DNA from: Lyophyllum atratum
Lineage: Eukaryota > Basidiomycota > Agaricomycetes > Agaricales > Lyophyllaceae
Reading direction: 5' to 3'
Assembly (NCBI GenBank): GCA_014905825.1
Contig: JACGCN010000020.1
Coordinates: 806,001-870,000 of the forward strand
Length of the DNA stretch: 64,000 nucleotides
The notes under the pieces: model-generated
What the model saw: the letters and a program-made list of their open reading frames with translations, nothing else
Told to the model about the DNA's origin: nothing
The model's database searches: none
Shown here: piece by piece, positions 11,874 through 24,600 of the stretch
How positions within the stretch are numbered: the first letter of the stretch is position 1
Layout of the letters: every line of letters begins with the position of its first letter
Translations under genes and position numbers: made by a program

Positions 11874-14847
11874 TTACATGGAAAGAGTGACCGTTCCTGA
11901 ACCCGCAACGAAAGGAATCACAAATGCTCCAGCATCGATGGCCAAGGTTACCGTAGGTTTCAAAGGAGTTATTCCAGGCAAAGTAGCTTTCTGCTGAATC
12001 ACCAGTCGGCCACGGGGCGCGCTTGCGGCGCCCGTCACGCCATCAGGTACAGCGGTTATAGTGACGGTAACCGTCCGAGCTGAAGGATCATAAGTGACTG
12101 CTGAAAAGGCACCTGCATCTAAAGTGAGGAGCGCGCCGAGGGGTGCCACGTAAACACGACGGCGAACGGGGTCGCGAACTTGCACCTGGACGATGGGCGA
12201 TGTCGAAACAACATTCCCTCCAAAGGCTTGCCAGCCAAAATCGGGATGGTTCACGATATATGTTCCAATCCCCATGGTATGCCCGGAGAAGTTGGGACCG
12301 TAATCTCCGGAATATCCGTCCCATTTCAGGGCATCCGCGAAAGAATGGAATGATGCAGACGCAAAACCACCTTGGTCGATGTTGGAGAGCGGGCCGCTCA
12401 GTCCACCGTACGCAGTACGTAAGAGATAATAATCAGTTGGAGAATTCTCAAATGCGGAGATCAGAGGCAAGGCATTCAGGCCGCTGCCGTAGTGATGGAT
12501 CTGACGTTCGATTCGTTGGAGCTTTCCACCATAGATGTTGTCCCTGTCAACGAGAGGAAATCAGAAAGGGAACTGCAGAATATCGGAAAAACTAACCAAT
12601 AACGTCGGGCATTCCCATTGTATCCCCAGTGAGGGATCAGTGGTTGGTATGCAAGGATTGAATTGAGGGCATTGGTGGCGGTGGTGGTGTCGTTGAAGTA
12701 CTTGGCCCACGTGTACACGCCTTCTTGACCAGTCGAGTCCCACGCCATCTCTGAACCAAATCTATATGGAGCGACGTTAGGAGGGCAAAGAAGCGAAGGG
12801 TCCTAACTGACGGATATCGCTGCCCGGCCCAGATAGTCGCCCGAGCCTTCATCCTACTTTCCACCTGAGTCGCATTGGCTGTCAACCCCTCACGCTTGAG
12901 ATCGTCGAGAAGCAGACGGATCACTGTTTCGCCCATGAGCCCAACGTTCGCAAAGCCAACCCTGCCGTTTGTCATTGTAGACACAGTGACAACGGCCTGA
13001 TTGATATACCACTGCCATGTTTGGAGTTTCACGAGGGAAGGGTAGTTGCGAGCCACGCGGTAGAGCGCCCAGTACGCCGCAACGACGTGAACGTAATCGT
13101 AGGCACGGTCAGTGGCGAATGATGCTGCCTGATTCCAAGACCACCAGTTACCCCAGTTGATAGAAGTCGGATAGGAATATGAAGGTAGAAGGGCCGGTTG
13201 GTAGAAATAGACAGACTAGTATAAAAGGGTTAGATACTTTCCACGACAAAAATAGCCAGACGCCTACTTTCTTCACACTTCCTAAAACGACGTGATTAAC
13301 AAAAATTCAGCAGCTAAAATATGACGTATCTCACCATCGGAATTCTGAATCGATCCCTTCAAGACCTTCGTCGCAAATTGTTCTAACTTTGCAACTTCCA
13401 CTGCATTGGGCTGGGCATATTGTTTCATCGTCGCAGCTAGCCAGGAACCCGCGCCAGCTTCGTCACTCAAGCCTGGAATCCATGCTCTCGGATCATCCTT
13501 GACCACTGCGTTCACCTCTCGGTCGTAACTGATCACAGATGGCGATCTATGGAACGGGTCGGTTGTGGAGTTGAACCACTGAGAAGTGGTTAAGAAATTT
13601 CCCAAGTCGCGTACTGCCTGTGTGGCGGCTTTGGTAACGTAATAGTGAACGGTCTGCAGTGTGCCGTCTGCGTATGTGATGGAGAGACGGGAACGGCCCC
13701 ACGTGTGGCCAGTGATGGAGTATCCCACCCAACCAGCGGTCTTCGCATCGGAATTAGTAGCCCAAGTCAGTGCGCCAGCAGGGCTGACTTCGACAGACTG
13801 CACCAAGGACGAATAATTCAAGAACAGCTTGCCGACTTGGTCGGTGGGAAGGATGTATCCAGGAACTCCCACTGCAACAGGGCGATTGGCGCTCCTGACC
13901 GTGCGATCGATGTCGCGGATGGAAGAGGCAAGGAGGAACTGAACGCCATAAGTGCGGCTCTGGCCGGCCTGGAGAGTGACCGACGTCGCAGCGTTCCATG
14001 GGGTAACCTTCGACCATTCGTTCTGTGCGTATGCCAAGGTATGAAATTGCCATTCGTATAAACCTTCGAATGTCTGCGATTGGTAGAATGGCGTGGAAGA
14101 TGTAGATTCTGGGAGGAATCTCCATCCTTCAAGCGGCGATTTGCCGACAGGCAGCACTACGAGGGGGCGGAGAGTACCGAGAAGAGGCGCCACTTGAACG
14201 TATCCCGCATCTTGACCGGGGTATGGATCGAACAAGCTACAAGCTTCGTTCGTTTGCGCCGCCGTACGGTCAGTAAAAATCTGAAAAATCATGGCAGCGT
14301 CAGATGGTGTATCGACGACGGATATGACAAGTCCTACATTGTTGAACTCGAGTGGGATCCCAAGCGCCCCAATCTCGACTGCGGTCGTCTGGGAGTTGGT
14401 AACGTCAAATAACAGTTGAAGCACGTTGTTTTGGAGAACCCAACGACGCGTAATGCTTAGAAGCGATGTCGAGGGTAGAGTAGGGGCAAGGTTTGCCGCT
14501 GCAAGTGTCGTTCCAGAAACTGCAAGAGCAGTAACAGGGCGTCTAGCGGTGGAAGAGTCACCACTGACCCACGCTGTGGAGCCAACCTTGCGAGCTCTGA
14601 ATGTTATATCTCCCAGATGATATTGACCGTTATTCTGTCGCTGGGTCATTTTATCACCTGGTATAAAATCAAACGACGAGCCGGCCGGTTTGAGCGAATA
14701 TAGGGTCTGCGAATCCTTAACAAGCTGAAGCGAGAACGTCGGCGTAGTAAATGGTAGGAGGCCGTTAGGCAACCCAAGCTGCGCCGATACAAGACTCGCC
14801 ATTGAGATACAAAATATCCAAGCCATTGGATGAGAAAGAAGCCTCAT
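11874..14847 (-). CDS. large secreted protein, DUF5695-like (putative glycosidase fold)
   Basis: The protein starts at MRLLSHPMAWIFCISMAS, a clear signal peptide cleaved near VSAQLG, and runs about 880 residues in several exons to a stop at 11874. Recognisable stretches are LPFTTPTFSLQLVKDSQTLY, FDFIPGDKM, PLEFNNVG, GQDAGYVQVAPLLGTL, GLYEWQFHTLAYAQNEW, PVAVGVPGYILPTDQ, WDSTGQEGVYTWAKYFND and YNGNARRYWDNIYGGKLQRIERQIHHYGSGLN. I recall this pattern as fungal DUF5695 proteins, thought to contain an alpha/alpha-toroid; the enzymatic activity is unknown to me. I prefer the ATG at 14847 over an in-frame one at 14931 because a TATA-like box lies between them. Divergent to the GH51 gene, which suggests shared control of polysaccharide use. 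Confidence 0.8.
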
Positions 14848-14892
14848 AGTGGGCCAGAATGAGGAACCAGGGCTATGAGTATAGGAACTTGG

Positions 14893-14900
14893 CCTTATAT
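14893..14900 (-). promoter_or_regulatory. TATA-like box for the DUF5695-like gene
   Basis: ATATAAGG on the minus strand, about 45 bp upstream of the ATG at 14847. It supports that start over the in-frame ATG at 14931. Confidence 0.4.
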
Positions 14901-15659
14901 GATCAAAATATCGACGATCCGGGTGGTACATAAGTGAATGGGCCCTTCTCCCTCACGTAGAAGCTCTTTAGTTTTCCGTGCATTCCCATGACGTTCTTTC
15001 ATATGGCTCCGGTCCGCTCGAGGTCAGCATACTCCGTGACCAATTTCAAAAAGTCAACTTCTGGAGATATCATGGGTCCATTGTCGTCGTGATATCATGG
15101 GAGTGGCAGCCATAGTGCAAGTATCGAGGTCGGAGGTCATGCTTTCATGATAGAACCGGCGGGATCGCAAGAACACATGTCGGATGCGTGGGAAAGTCGG
15201 GTTGTGTTGAAAGGGAGGCCGCCTGTCTTTTGCACTCAGGCGCCCTGCCCGTTTTTACACAATGCACACTGGCCAGGCGATCTCGACGTTCAATATGTGC
15301 GACAACAATATAAGAAGTCTCTGTTTAATCCATCACTTCTCCTTCCCTCACATCACTTCTCCTTCCCTCACATAACCGAAAAATTCTCGGGAACGCGACA
15401 TCGAAGCCCTCCTTAACTGCCACACATCCAGATAGATGCGTTAAGCCTCGTGGATTCACCCGTAAGATGGATATTGGTCGGCCCATCACCCCTTCTTGTT
15501 GCTCTCTGGGTGTAGGTTTTTCCGTGTCGCTGCATGTCGATGGTGTGAGTGGAGAAGCATCCTCGGCCCGCCATGTGAACAACTCTCCAACGGCCCGTCA
15601 TGTCTTGTCATTATGGTTAAAAAGAAGTGCTCCTCGAGTCCGGACTGTATCTTCACATC
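14901..15659. other. divergent intergenic promoter region
   Basis: Lies between two divergent secreted-enzyme genes. It includes a perfect 20-bp tandem duplication (CATCACTTCTCCTTCCCTCA) at 15331-15370 and two GATATCATGGG copies near 15067 and 15091. No gene is supported. Confidence 0.5.
15331..15370. repeat. perfect 20-bp tandem direct repeat
   Basis: CATCACTTCTCCTTCCCTCA occurs twice back to back in the GH51 5' region. It is pyrimidine-rich and could be part of the core promoter or leader. Confidence 0.85.
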
Positions 15660-18600
15660 ATGCGACCTCTTTCGCGGCTGAGCGCTGTGATATCGATCAT
15701 CTGCTGTTTGCTTCCTGATGTGCAAAGTACCATCGTCGCTCCGAATGCCCTCAACCTGCGCCTCACCGCAAACGTGTCTCATGCCATACCGCCCACGCTA
15801 TATGGGTATATGTGGGAGGTGTGTGATCCTATTACTCTTACGATGCGTCTGAACCATATCTCATCTATTTCGATCACTTGTAGGATATTAACCACAGGTC
15901 CGTGTCTTTTCTATAAATCGAGATCGTTCGAGAAATGTGACCTTCTCTATAGTGGAGATGGAGGCCTATATGGTACGTTGTTACAACCCTCTTGTTACAT
16001 TATTTTACGTCAGACCCTCCCCAGCTGAGCTGCTTCAGAATCGCGCTTTCCAAGCCGTTATTCCTGGGACTCAAAACGCGTACGCTTCACACAAATTCAT
16101 CTGCACTGTTGGAGCGAGAAAACAGAGACCATCCCTGCACCGCCTTCTGAGCTGTTACGCAAATAAACCATCTGCGATCTAGGAAGCATTTCTCAAACGA
16201 GATTGCCACCAACAAAACATCGTTTCATGGAAGCTAGTCACTAGACTCATCTGATAAGAAACTAAAAGTCATGCGGGCCATGGCATATCCAATATCATCA
16301 TCTTCATGGACTGCAGAACTCATCAAGAGATTACTGGTAGATGTTAGATAGAAGTTCTCTGAAAAAGTCCGACTGACAAGCTTCAGCGAGCAACAACGAA
16401 AATCCTGAGGCAAGCCAAAGAAAAATTGTGACTGAACTGCCGTGCATTGAGCATCAAATCAGAGTCTAAAGCAATAGGAGCGAGTCATCACTGGGAATCT
16501 ATTTCCCGTACCTACTGCAGAATGGCCATGTGCTAGCAATGTACGTGAAGTTTCGATACCCGCAACCAAACAAGACACATATTTTGCCACATCATCATCA
16601 TGCCTTGGGTATCGCAGGCAGGCGACGCGCAATGTAAGACGACTGTCTTGTCCAGTGGGAAATCGTACGAAACACTCCAGGTGATTCGTCGACGTTAACG
16701 ACCAACGAACGCAGCTTACGCGTGCTCAGTCCTTTGACGATAGCGTCAAAGCGGGAGACAACCTCGTTCATCGTAGGCCTCTTCTGAGGATCTTCGTCCG
16801 TCATCTCTGAGATAAGTCCACGCATGAACTCGAAGCCTTTCTTGGCCTTGGTCCGGTGTTCCCAACCCTGTGTACCACCGTTGAGAAGGACATTTTAAGA
16901 CGACAGGAAGGGCATACGTCGACAAAATTCTGCTTGATAGCGTTGCCTATGCAGTAGATATCAACAGGGAACGGGTCACAAGGTGGGGCACCCGGTATCG
17001 AAAATTCTGGAACGGTCTTGTCGCCGCCCCATGGGGGTGTCTCAAGATGAGGGGCGTCCTCAGGTCGATAGATATTGGATAGATCGAAGTCGAGAAGGTA
17101 ATACTTGACGGGTTTGGCAGTTCGAGACGCGGGCTTTGCAGTTCGGCCGCTGAAGTCGCGCTTCATCCTGGGACGGCTAGGGTGCGGTGGTGAACTGAAA
17201 AGACGCAGCGTGTCCGCCATGATATTGTTGTATTTGCAATCTCTAGTGATGCACTGAGGTTAGCGCTTGCGGATTGAGGTCGATATCTCCTACCCGTGGA
17301 CGACATGATTCTCATGCATGAATAGTAAGCCCTGCAAAATAAACTTAGATCTGCTTCCCAATTTCAAGTAGACGCCTACCTCAAAAATCTGTCGAAAGAA
17401 ATCTACCGCTTCTCCGATAGTCTCGAATGGTACAAATTTGGTTCTAAGCAAAAGTGGCATTACCATGAAGGCGATATTTGAGCCCTCCGAGGGAGAGATG
17501 ACGTCAAGGATAGGCACGCAGTGGTTTTTAGGATTTGAACTCAATGGTTCTGAGGAGAAATGCTTCCCCACCGTAATTTCTTTGGGGAACCTAGAAACGT
17601 TGACTCGTTTCAATATGACAGAAGATCCATCAGCTCGAGTTGCGTCCAAAACCTGTCCATTCTATGTAGCGAGGAGCTGTAAGAGGGCACATTGACTTGA
17701 ATGAAAGAGTTTGCTCACTCGCATAGCAACCCCGTCCTCGCAGGTCGTCCAGTCCTTAGAAGTGTTTAACCACGAGGCCACCCATTCTGGATGGTAGCGT
17801 GGTCTGAGAGTATAGCCATGATCCTTGAGGAACTGGTAATGATCGCGCCAGAGAAATTCATTGGTCATGAGTTTACCATTCTTCATGGAATGAGGGTCAT
17901 ACGGAATCCTGGCAACTTCTTGAGGGGTTGAGGCAGACCCCATGGCGAGGGCAACTCCGTTCCGCCTACTTCCGCCTACGTTGCACAGAAACAGAAATAT
18001 CCGTAAGAGGAACTTGCAGAACTGAACATTGCAGGGCTGTGGACAGGCATTGACAGCGTGGCAACTTTCTTTCAACGCCGATCAACTCAATTTGGATCGA
18101 TCACCAACAAACTTCAACGAGTCAGTCCGAGTCCGGTGACGACAAGTAAACCTCTTGTTCTCACATTGAAACAAACTCAGGGAATCGGTTTTGTTATTCT
18201 TCGTTTGGAAACTCTGTCATGCATCCAACCACGTTCCCCAGGATGAAGCCGTCTCAGGTCTGATTTATATATAGGCATGAGCTTTGCCATCCTTTAACCC
18301 CCACAGATCAATACTCCTTTCTCCCCCTGCAACGCCCAATGGCTGTCCAGAAATTGTCTGGCAAATCATCATCAGCTGGTAGCCGAATCTCAATCAGCCC
18401 AAGATTCGCGGTGGAACTTTTTACTTTGGGTCGATGTACAGCATACACACCAAGCGAAATAGCCTCCCGCCTCACCGCCGCCGGGGCTAGTCTTGCTAGA
18501 GCAGTGGAAGAACTACGAGAGTTCAACCCATTGCTCACAGACGACGAATTTCGCGAACATGTAGCGACGTGCAGTCAGTGAGTTAAGAGGCAGTATCCTC

Positions 18601-21600
18601 TCCATCAATGCAACGGCTAACAATTTACTTGCCAGACTTGTCCAACATGTTGTGGAACAGATGGGGAAACAGGCAGCAAGAAAAAAATTCGTCATCGGGA
18701 TGAAGAAATTCAGTGCGATGGTAGAAACGGCCAAAGAATACGAGGAGGAGTGCCGTACGGCGGCAGACGAGGTTACGGTAGGGCACATCGCATGTGTGGA
18801 TACGAAGCCGCTGACTTCGATACCTTGCTTCATAGCACAGCTCTTTGCGAGCGCAAGTCAGGCGGGATGAGAAGAGTCGCCTGGGCTCAAGCAGTTCGTT
18901 ACCACAGGACGACCTCGAGATTAGACTGCGGCGTCTTGAAGAACTTGAAACGGACTTACGGGCTGCAAATCTCCTCAGTTCACCTCAAATACTTCGTGAG
19001 ATTATCATCTCTTCGGATGGCGTTCATAATTTACTCAGTCCAAATCAGAGGATAGTCCCCGAGTTAATACGACATTGGCCGACCCTATTCTTTCGCCGAA
19101 TGCTGGGTCAGTGAACGTGTCTCCTCGAGTATTCGCCAGGACTGAGAGATGATTTAGAACGCCATATGAGAGTCCGATCCCTGATGTCGGTGATAGCTTT
19201 GATGAGCTACAGTCGGCAGGAGTGGAGGGGAAACCCCTGGTTTACGGGATAGCGCCAGTAGACTTGGACCATGTGGACCCAAAGGTCAGTCTCGTCAAAC
19301 GACGAATAACCCTCCTACTAACATAATCGTCTTTAGATTGAACCCTTGGTCGAAAGGCTGGAAGCAGTCTTCCGAAATAAGGAGGAGTTCAAACGACTTC
19401 TGGCATGTCGGAACACAAGTGCTCAGCGACTCCTAGATACATTTCAATGGGTATGTTCCACCACCTCGAAAAAGATATCGATGAGATTCTCATGAATGCC
19501 GTTAGCTCCTGGATAGCCTTGAAGCACTTCCACCAGGCTTCCACCGCCAACTTATCCTTGTGACGCAGTGGCTTTCTCGGAGGTCGAGCCTATATCCTAC
19601 GTGTTACGAATTGAAAGATGTAACCTCTGTTGGAGGACAACTGGCCGGGGGAGCCTTTTCTCGCATCTACAAGGGAACGTTTCGGGGCCAGCCAGTGTGC
19701 TTGAAGGTCGTCAAAACAGATTTGGATCCGGAATCCCAAGAGGGGCATTGGTTGAAGGTACATTCCGCTCCAGTCCTTATCTTCGTAAACCAAGACTCAT
19801 GACTTATCGCAAGGCATTGGCGAAAGAATCTATCCTTTGGGGTCAGTTATCGCATCCCAACCTTCTTCCCTTCTACGGAGTATATCGCTTCAACGGCGAC
19901 TTTGCGTTCGTCGCTCCCTGGATGGAACATGGCACAGTCGTTCAATATCTTGAGAACCATCCAACTTCAAATCGTGTACTTTTGGTATGTGGGCTCACCC
20001 ATGGTGATATCTGTAAAAGAATCATGTTAACCAAAATTTCCGCAGCTACTCGACATAGCCCGAGGGCTCCAATTTTTACATGGGCTAGGGGTTATACACG
20101 GGGATCTAAAAGGGGTACATACCATAATGCATTGTTCAATGTGACTCCTCGCTAACATATGGATCATACAGCTAAATATTCTAGTCTATGGTTCGGGAAG
20201 AGCTTATGTTGCCGACTTTGGGATCTCTGGTATCTCCGACGAAACTAAACTGGCATGGACATCCCTAACCTCATTGTCGTCGAGGGGAGGCACAGCCAGG
20301 TTTCTAGCACCCGAGATTCTACGCCCGAAGATCGACGATGACGTGAAGAATACTAAAGCCACCGACATCTATGCTTGGGCCTGCGTTGCCTACCAGGTAG
20401 GCCGGAACGTTGACACCATCCATCTTTATGGTAGTTAACCATGTCCAGATTCTCGCAGGGAAACGACCGTTCCATGAAATTAAGATTGGCGGCATGGTCG
20501 AAATGGCAATCGCTGAAGGCAAGCACCCCGAGCGGCCTCCGGCATCGAGTCCTAGCTGGAGTGCTTGGGGACTCACAGAGGACATCTGGTCTCTGATGGA
20601 GAGTTGTTGGTCCACTGAGCGTGCACAGCGTCCTACAGTCGACGAGGTCGTCAGTCGCTTGACGGCCATGCTACGCCCAGAGGATGTGCAACTCGATGAG
20701 CGTGATATGGCGCCTTCCTCAACCCAATTTCGGGAGCTAATGGGTCTAGAGTTGAAACCCGACGAGATGATGATTGACGATTTCGAGGATATCCTACGCA
20801 CATCAGACCCGTTCGCTTAATCTGTAATACTTGTATTAAGAGTGCTGCCTCTGCTTCATTTAAATCAGGCTATGTAACCAATTATTCGCGAACCCATGCT
20901 CTGATGAGATCAAAGATGGTTCGCGAACACGTCTCTAATCACAAGGACGGCAAATTAGAGGGGGGTTCGCGAATAGGTTCACGAACCTTCCTTCCCACGA
21001 CATTTGGGTCGCTCCCGCCAGCCGCATCGCGCCCTCCACGTGCACCGCCACTCAATAAGCTCCGCTCGTCGTCGGATACAGCGATCAAAAACTTTCTTTT
21101 TCGGTCAAAACTTATTTTCAACCTTTCAGCCTGATTTCGTCCATCTCCTGTTCCTCCACATTTGGGGCGGCCTTCAATGGCAGGTGCGGGGCTGGATGCA
21201 TTGAATGCACAGTAGAACACAGGTGGTACACAGTCGGACACAGGTGGCACACAGGTAGGACACGTCCACCACGAAATTTAAATTCTTGTAGAATACTGCA
21301 GAAAATCAGTCGGGAAGCCTGAGAATATAGTCTCTTTGTATCTGAACACTGTCTGCAAGATTCTATTGGTATGTGGAAAGTGGAATACTGCAACCTATCA
21401 AGCACAGTGGTAGCATACAAGTGGTACGCAACCATCAACAGACTTCGAGATCTCATATGTATTTGTACTCGGGAGTCTGCAATAAGTAGTTGGAAACAGT
21501 CGGAAACATGCAAAGTAAAACACAAGTTTTGGGGATTATTTGGAGAGATCCCTTCATCTTAATCACTCAACAGACAGGAAATGTGTGGTTCAGCTTATTT

Positions 21601-24600
21601 TAATATCTTAATCACCACCAGGTATAATCAACGAAGTATTACGAGCTTCGTCGTCGTTGTTTGCGACCTTGAGGAAGCGTGTGAAATCATCTCGGCAACA
21701 ACCGAGACGCCAATTCGAGTTGCCACGTAACCCTCATCCATCCACTACCATCCACCCCACCTCTCCACGCTCGCACAAATCGAGGCCAGAACTTCCTGTA
21801 GGTCAGCCCTCGTTGCATATTGAAGAAGGTCACTAACCTCCCATCTTCCCTTATTCCAGCCGATGTCGCAGTTAGTCTTCAGTCTGGACCAATCCCCCTT
21901 GTTAGTGGTCGTCATGGGGTTGTAAGGGCAAGGCTGGGGCGGATCGATGGCAGGAGGAGGGTTCGGAGGGTTCGGCGGCCACGGTTGAGGGGAGGGATGC
22001 TGATGCGCACGAGCAGGCAGCCCAGGCGGTGTCGTGCTGCTCACGAACGGCATTGTTGGGCGGGGTACGGTTCAATTTTACCAGAAGACGTCGAGAATGC
22101 CGAGAAGGCTGACGGGGGGAGTTTAGACCTTACACACTATAGCTGTAGATACAACTAATACATATAATTTCTACCATGCATCTATCTGTTGTTCCAGTAT
22201 CTATGCAGGCAGGAGGGGATTCAGGTGTGCCCATACAACGATGTGAAGCGTGAATGTCTAAATGGAGTTTGCCCAAATGAGGAAGTGGCGCCGCCGCCGG
22301 TCTGAACAGTGAGCTCGAAGGTAAGAGGGGGGCCTATCCAAATCGGGGTATACAGGCGGGACTGGGTGTGTGAGAAACTGTAGCAGCCTTCTAAAGCAGA
22401 GCATTCTTCGCGAATATTGCCCTCTGATCAGAGGCGATGTTCGCGAAACATTGCTCTGAGTTAGAGGCATGTTCGCGAACCCTATCTGATGTCATCAGAG
22501 TGTGGGTTCGCAAAGTCACGCCAACCACAGGTGTTTAAATACGGACGTGAGCCATCCTTCGTCCTTCACAAATCGATACATCCTCTCTTCACATCCCAAA
22601 ACCTCCCAATGCCTGGCACCCGCTCAAAGTTCGCGGTCGAGCTCTCAAATAATTCCTGAGACTTACATGTGATGTAGGTATCCCTATGGAAGTCCTGCTC
22701 TTGAGCAAGGCGACAGCGTCGATGAACTAGACTTGAACGGTGCGGAGCAGAAGCTCCCAATTGTTTATGGGAGACTAGAGGTGGACTTGGGCAATGTGGA
22801 CCCCAAGGTAAGTCTCGTCAAGCACTCGTTATTCCTTCCCCCCCATAATCCCTGGTAGATTAGACCTCTGGCCGAAAGGCTGCAAGCACTCTTCCGAAAT
22901 AAGGAGGAGTCCAAACAACTTCTGGCGTGTCGAAATTCCAGTGCCCAGCGACTTCTAGATATATTTCAACGGGTACGTTTCCACCACTCCAAAAATATAT
23001 GGCTGAGATTCTTATGAGTGTCATCAGCTGCTGGATAATCTGGATGCACCTCCGACAAGCTTCCACCGGCACCTCATTAAGAACGCACAGAGGCTCTCGT
23101 TCAAGTCAGGCCTATATCCCACATGTTACGAATTGAAGGATGTAATCACTACTGGACGAGTGGGAGTCGCCGTGCGAGGCTGTGCTGACATCTACACAGA
23201 TACCTGTGCCAGTCTATGCCAGCCAAACACCACTGACAGGTTGCCCAAACACCACTGACATGCCATCCAGACACATCTGACATGTCGGCATGGTGGGCAT
23301 CCACCATATTCATCCACTCGGCCTGTATGCAACGTAGTCAGTATATGGCAGTTATCCCCCAAATTTAAAGCGAAAAATGGTGGACAACTCACCATAAGTC
23401 AATTGTTAAAAAACAATTGATACTTAAAAGGATTGAACCCACAATCTGTTGAGGACAGAGGTACAGAACAAACCACGTCTACTTAACCACTAGGCTACAT
23501 GACCATGCCTATTTCATGCACATACCCAAATACGCTTGGCTTAGATCCATGGCGACTCTGCTGAATAGCTACGGTAAGGCAGATGTTCGCCATATTTCAT
23601 AGGTCTTACAGCAATGTTGACTCGAACCACCGACATGCTGGAGGTGATTCCTCGCTACATCACCAGTTTCTGCAGGTATGGTGAGTATCCTCCGGGAACT
23701 TGGATGTGGTGAATTCTCGCTGTGTTACCTATTTCCGCAGGTATGGTGAATATATGCCAACCTCTTGGTTTTAGTGACATCTCACCACGTTCTTGATTTT
23801 TGGCATTATGGTGACTATCCTCCAGGATTTTGTCTATGGTGAATCCTCACCGTATTACCTATTTCTGCAGGTATGGTGAATATCTGCCACCCTCATGCTT
23901 ATGGTGAATTCCCACTATATACCCTATTTTTTACATTATGGTGAGTATCCTCTGGAATCTAAGTTATGGTGAATTCTCACTGTGTTACCTGTTTCTGCAG
24001 ATACAGTGAATATCTGCCACCCTCATAGCCATGGTGAATTCCTACCGTATGCTCGATTCTTTGCAATATGGTGAGTATCCTCCCGAGTCTTGTATATGGT
24101 CAATTCTGGCCGTCTGATTAGTATGGTGGCTTAGTATTTAACTATGTACAGCTAAACGCTCTAATCCTCAACCTATTCCAAACCGAGAGAAATACCTTGG
24201 TGTACATGATTGCTCGCGCCTGCCCCATATAACTGACTGATTTACGGATTCTCTTGATTCCTCCATTCCCGCACTCCGCCGCACTTGAATTAACCAATGC
24301 CAACCGTGGATCCACGGCCATATACGTCTCCAGAAATGCTGCAGGTGCACACTTTTTGTGATCACTTGCATGAAAGATGTCGATTCCATACGTGCTTTCT
24401 GCAAAAAATGCTGGCTCCCGAATCAAGCAATATGGGCCCAATGCACATGCAAAGTCGTAGATGATACGTTTTGGCGCTATTTCCCATCGTGTGTACATTG
24501 CAGAGAAAACATCGTTTCTTCCTTCGCCCTTCGGAATGAAATGGAAACCGTAGCACACACTGTGAGTGCACCAAGCTGCCAGAATACCACCAGTTAATTT

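Noticed and set aside
14848..14931. Longer N-terminus of the DUF5695-like protein starting at 14931
   Set aside because: It would bury the signal peptide behind 28 residues, and a TATA-like box lies inside this segment.
20876..22527. AACCA as a 5-bp target duplication of the MITE-like element
   Set aside because: The distance from AACCA to the inverted ends differs by 4 nt between sides, so the match is probably chance.
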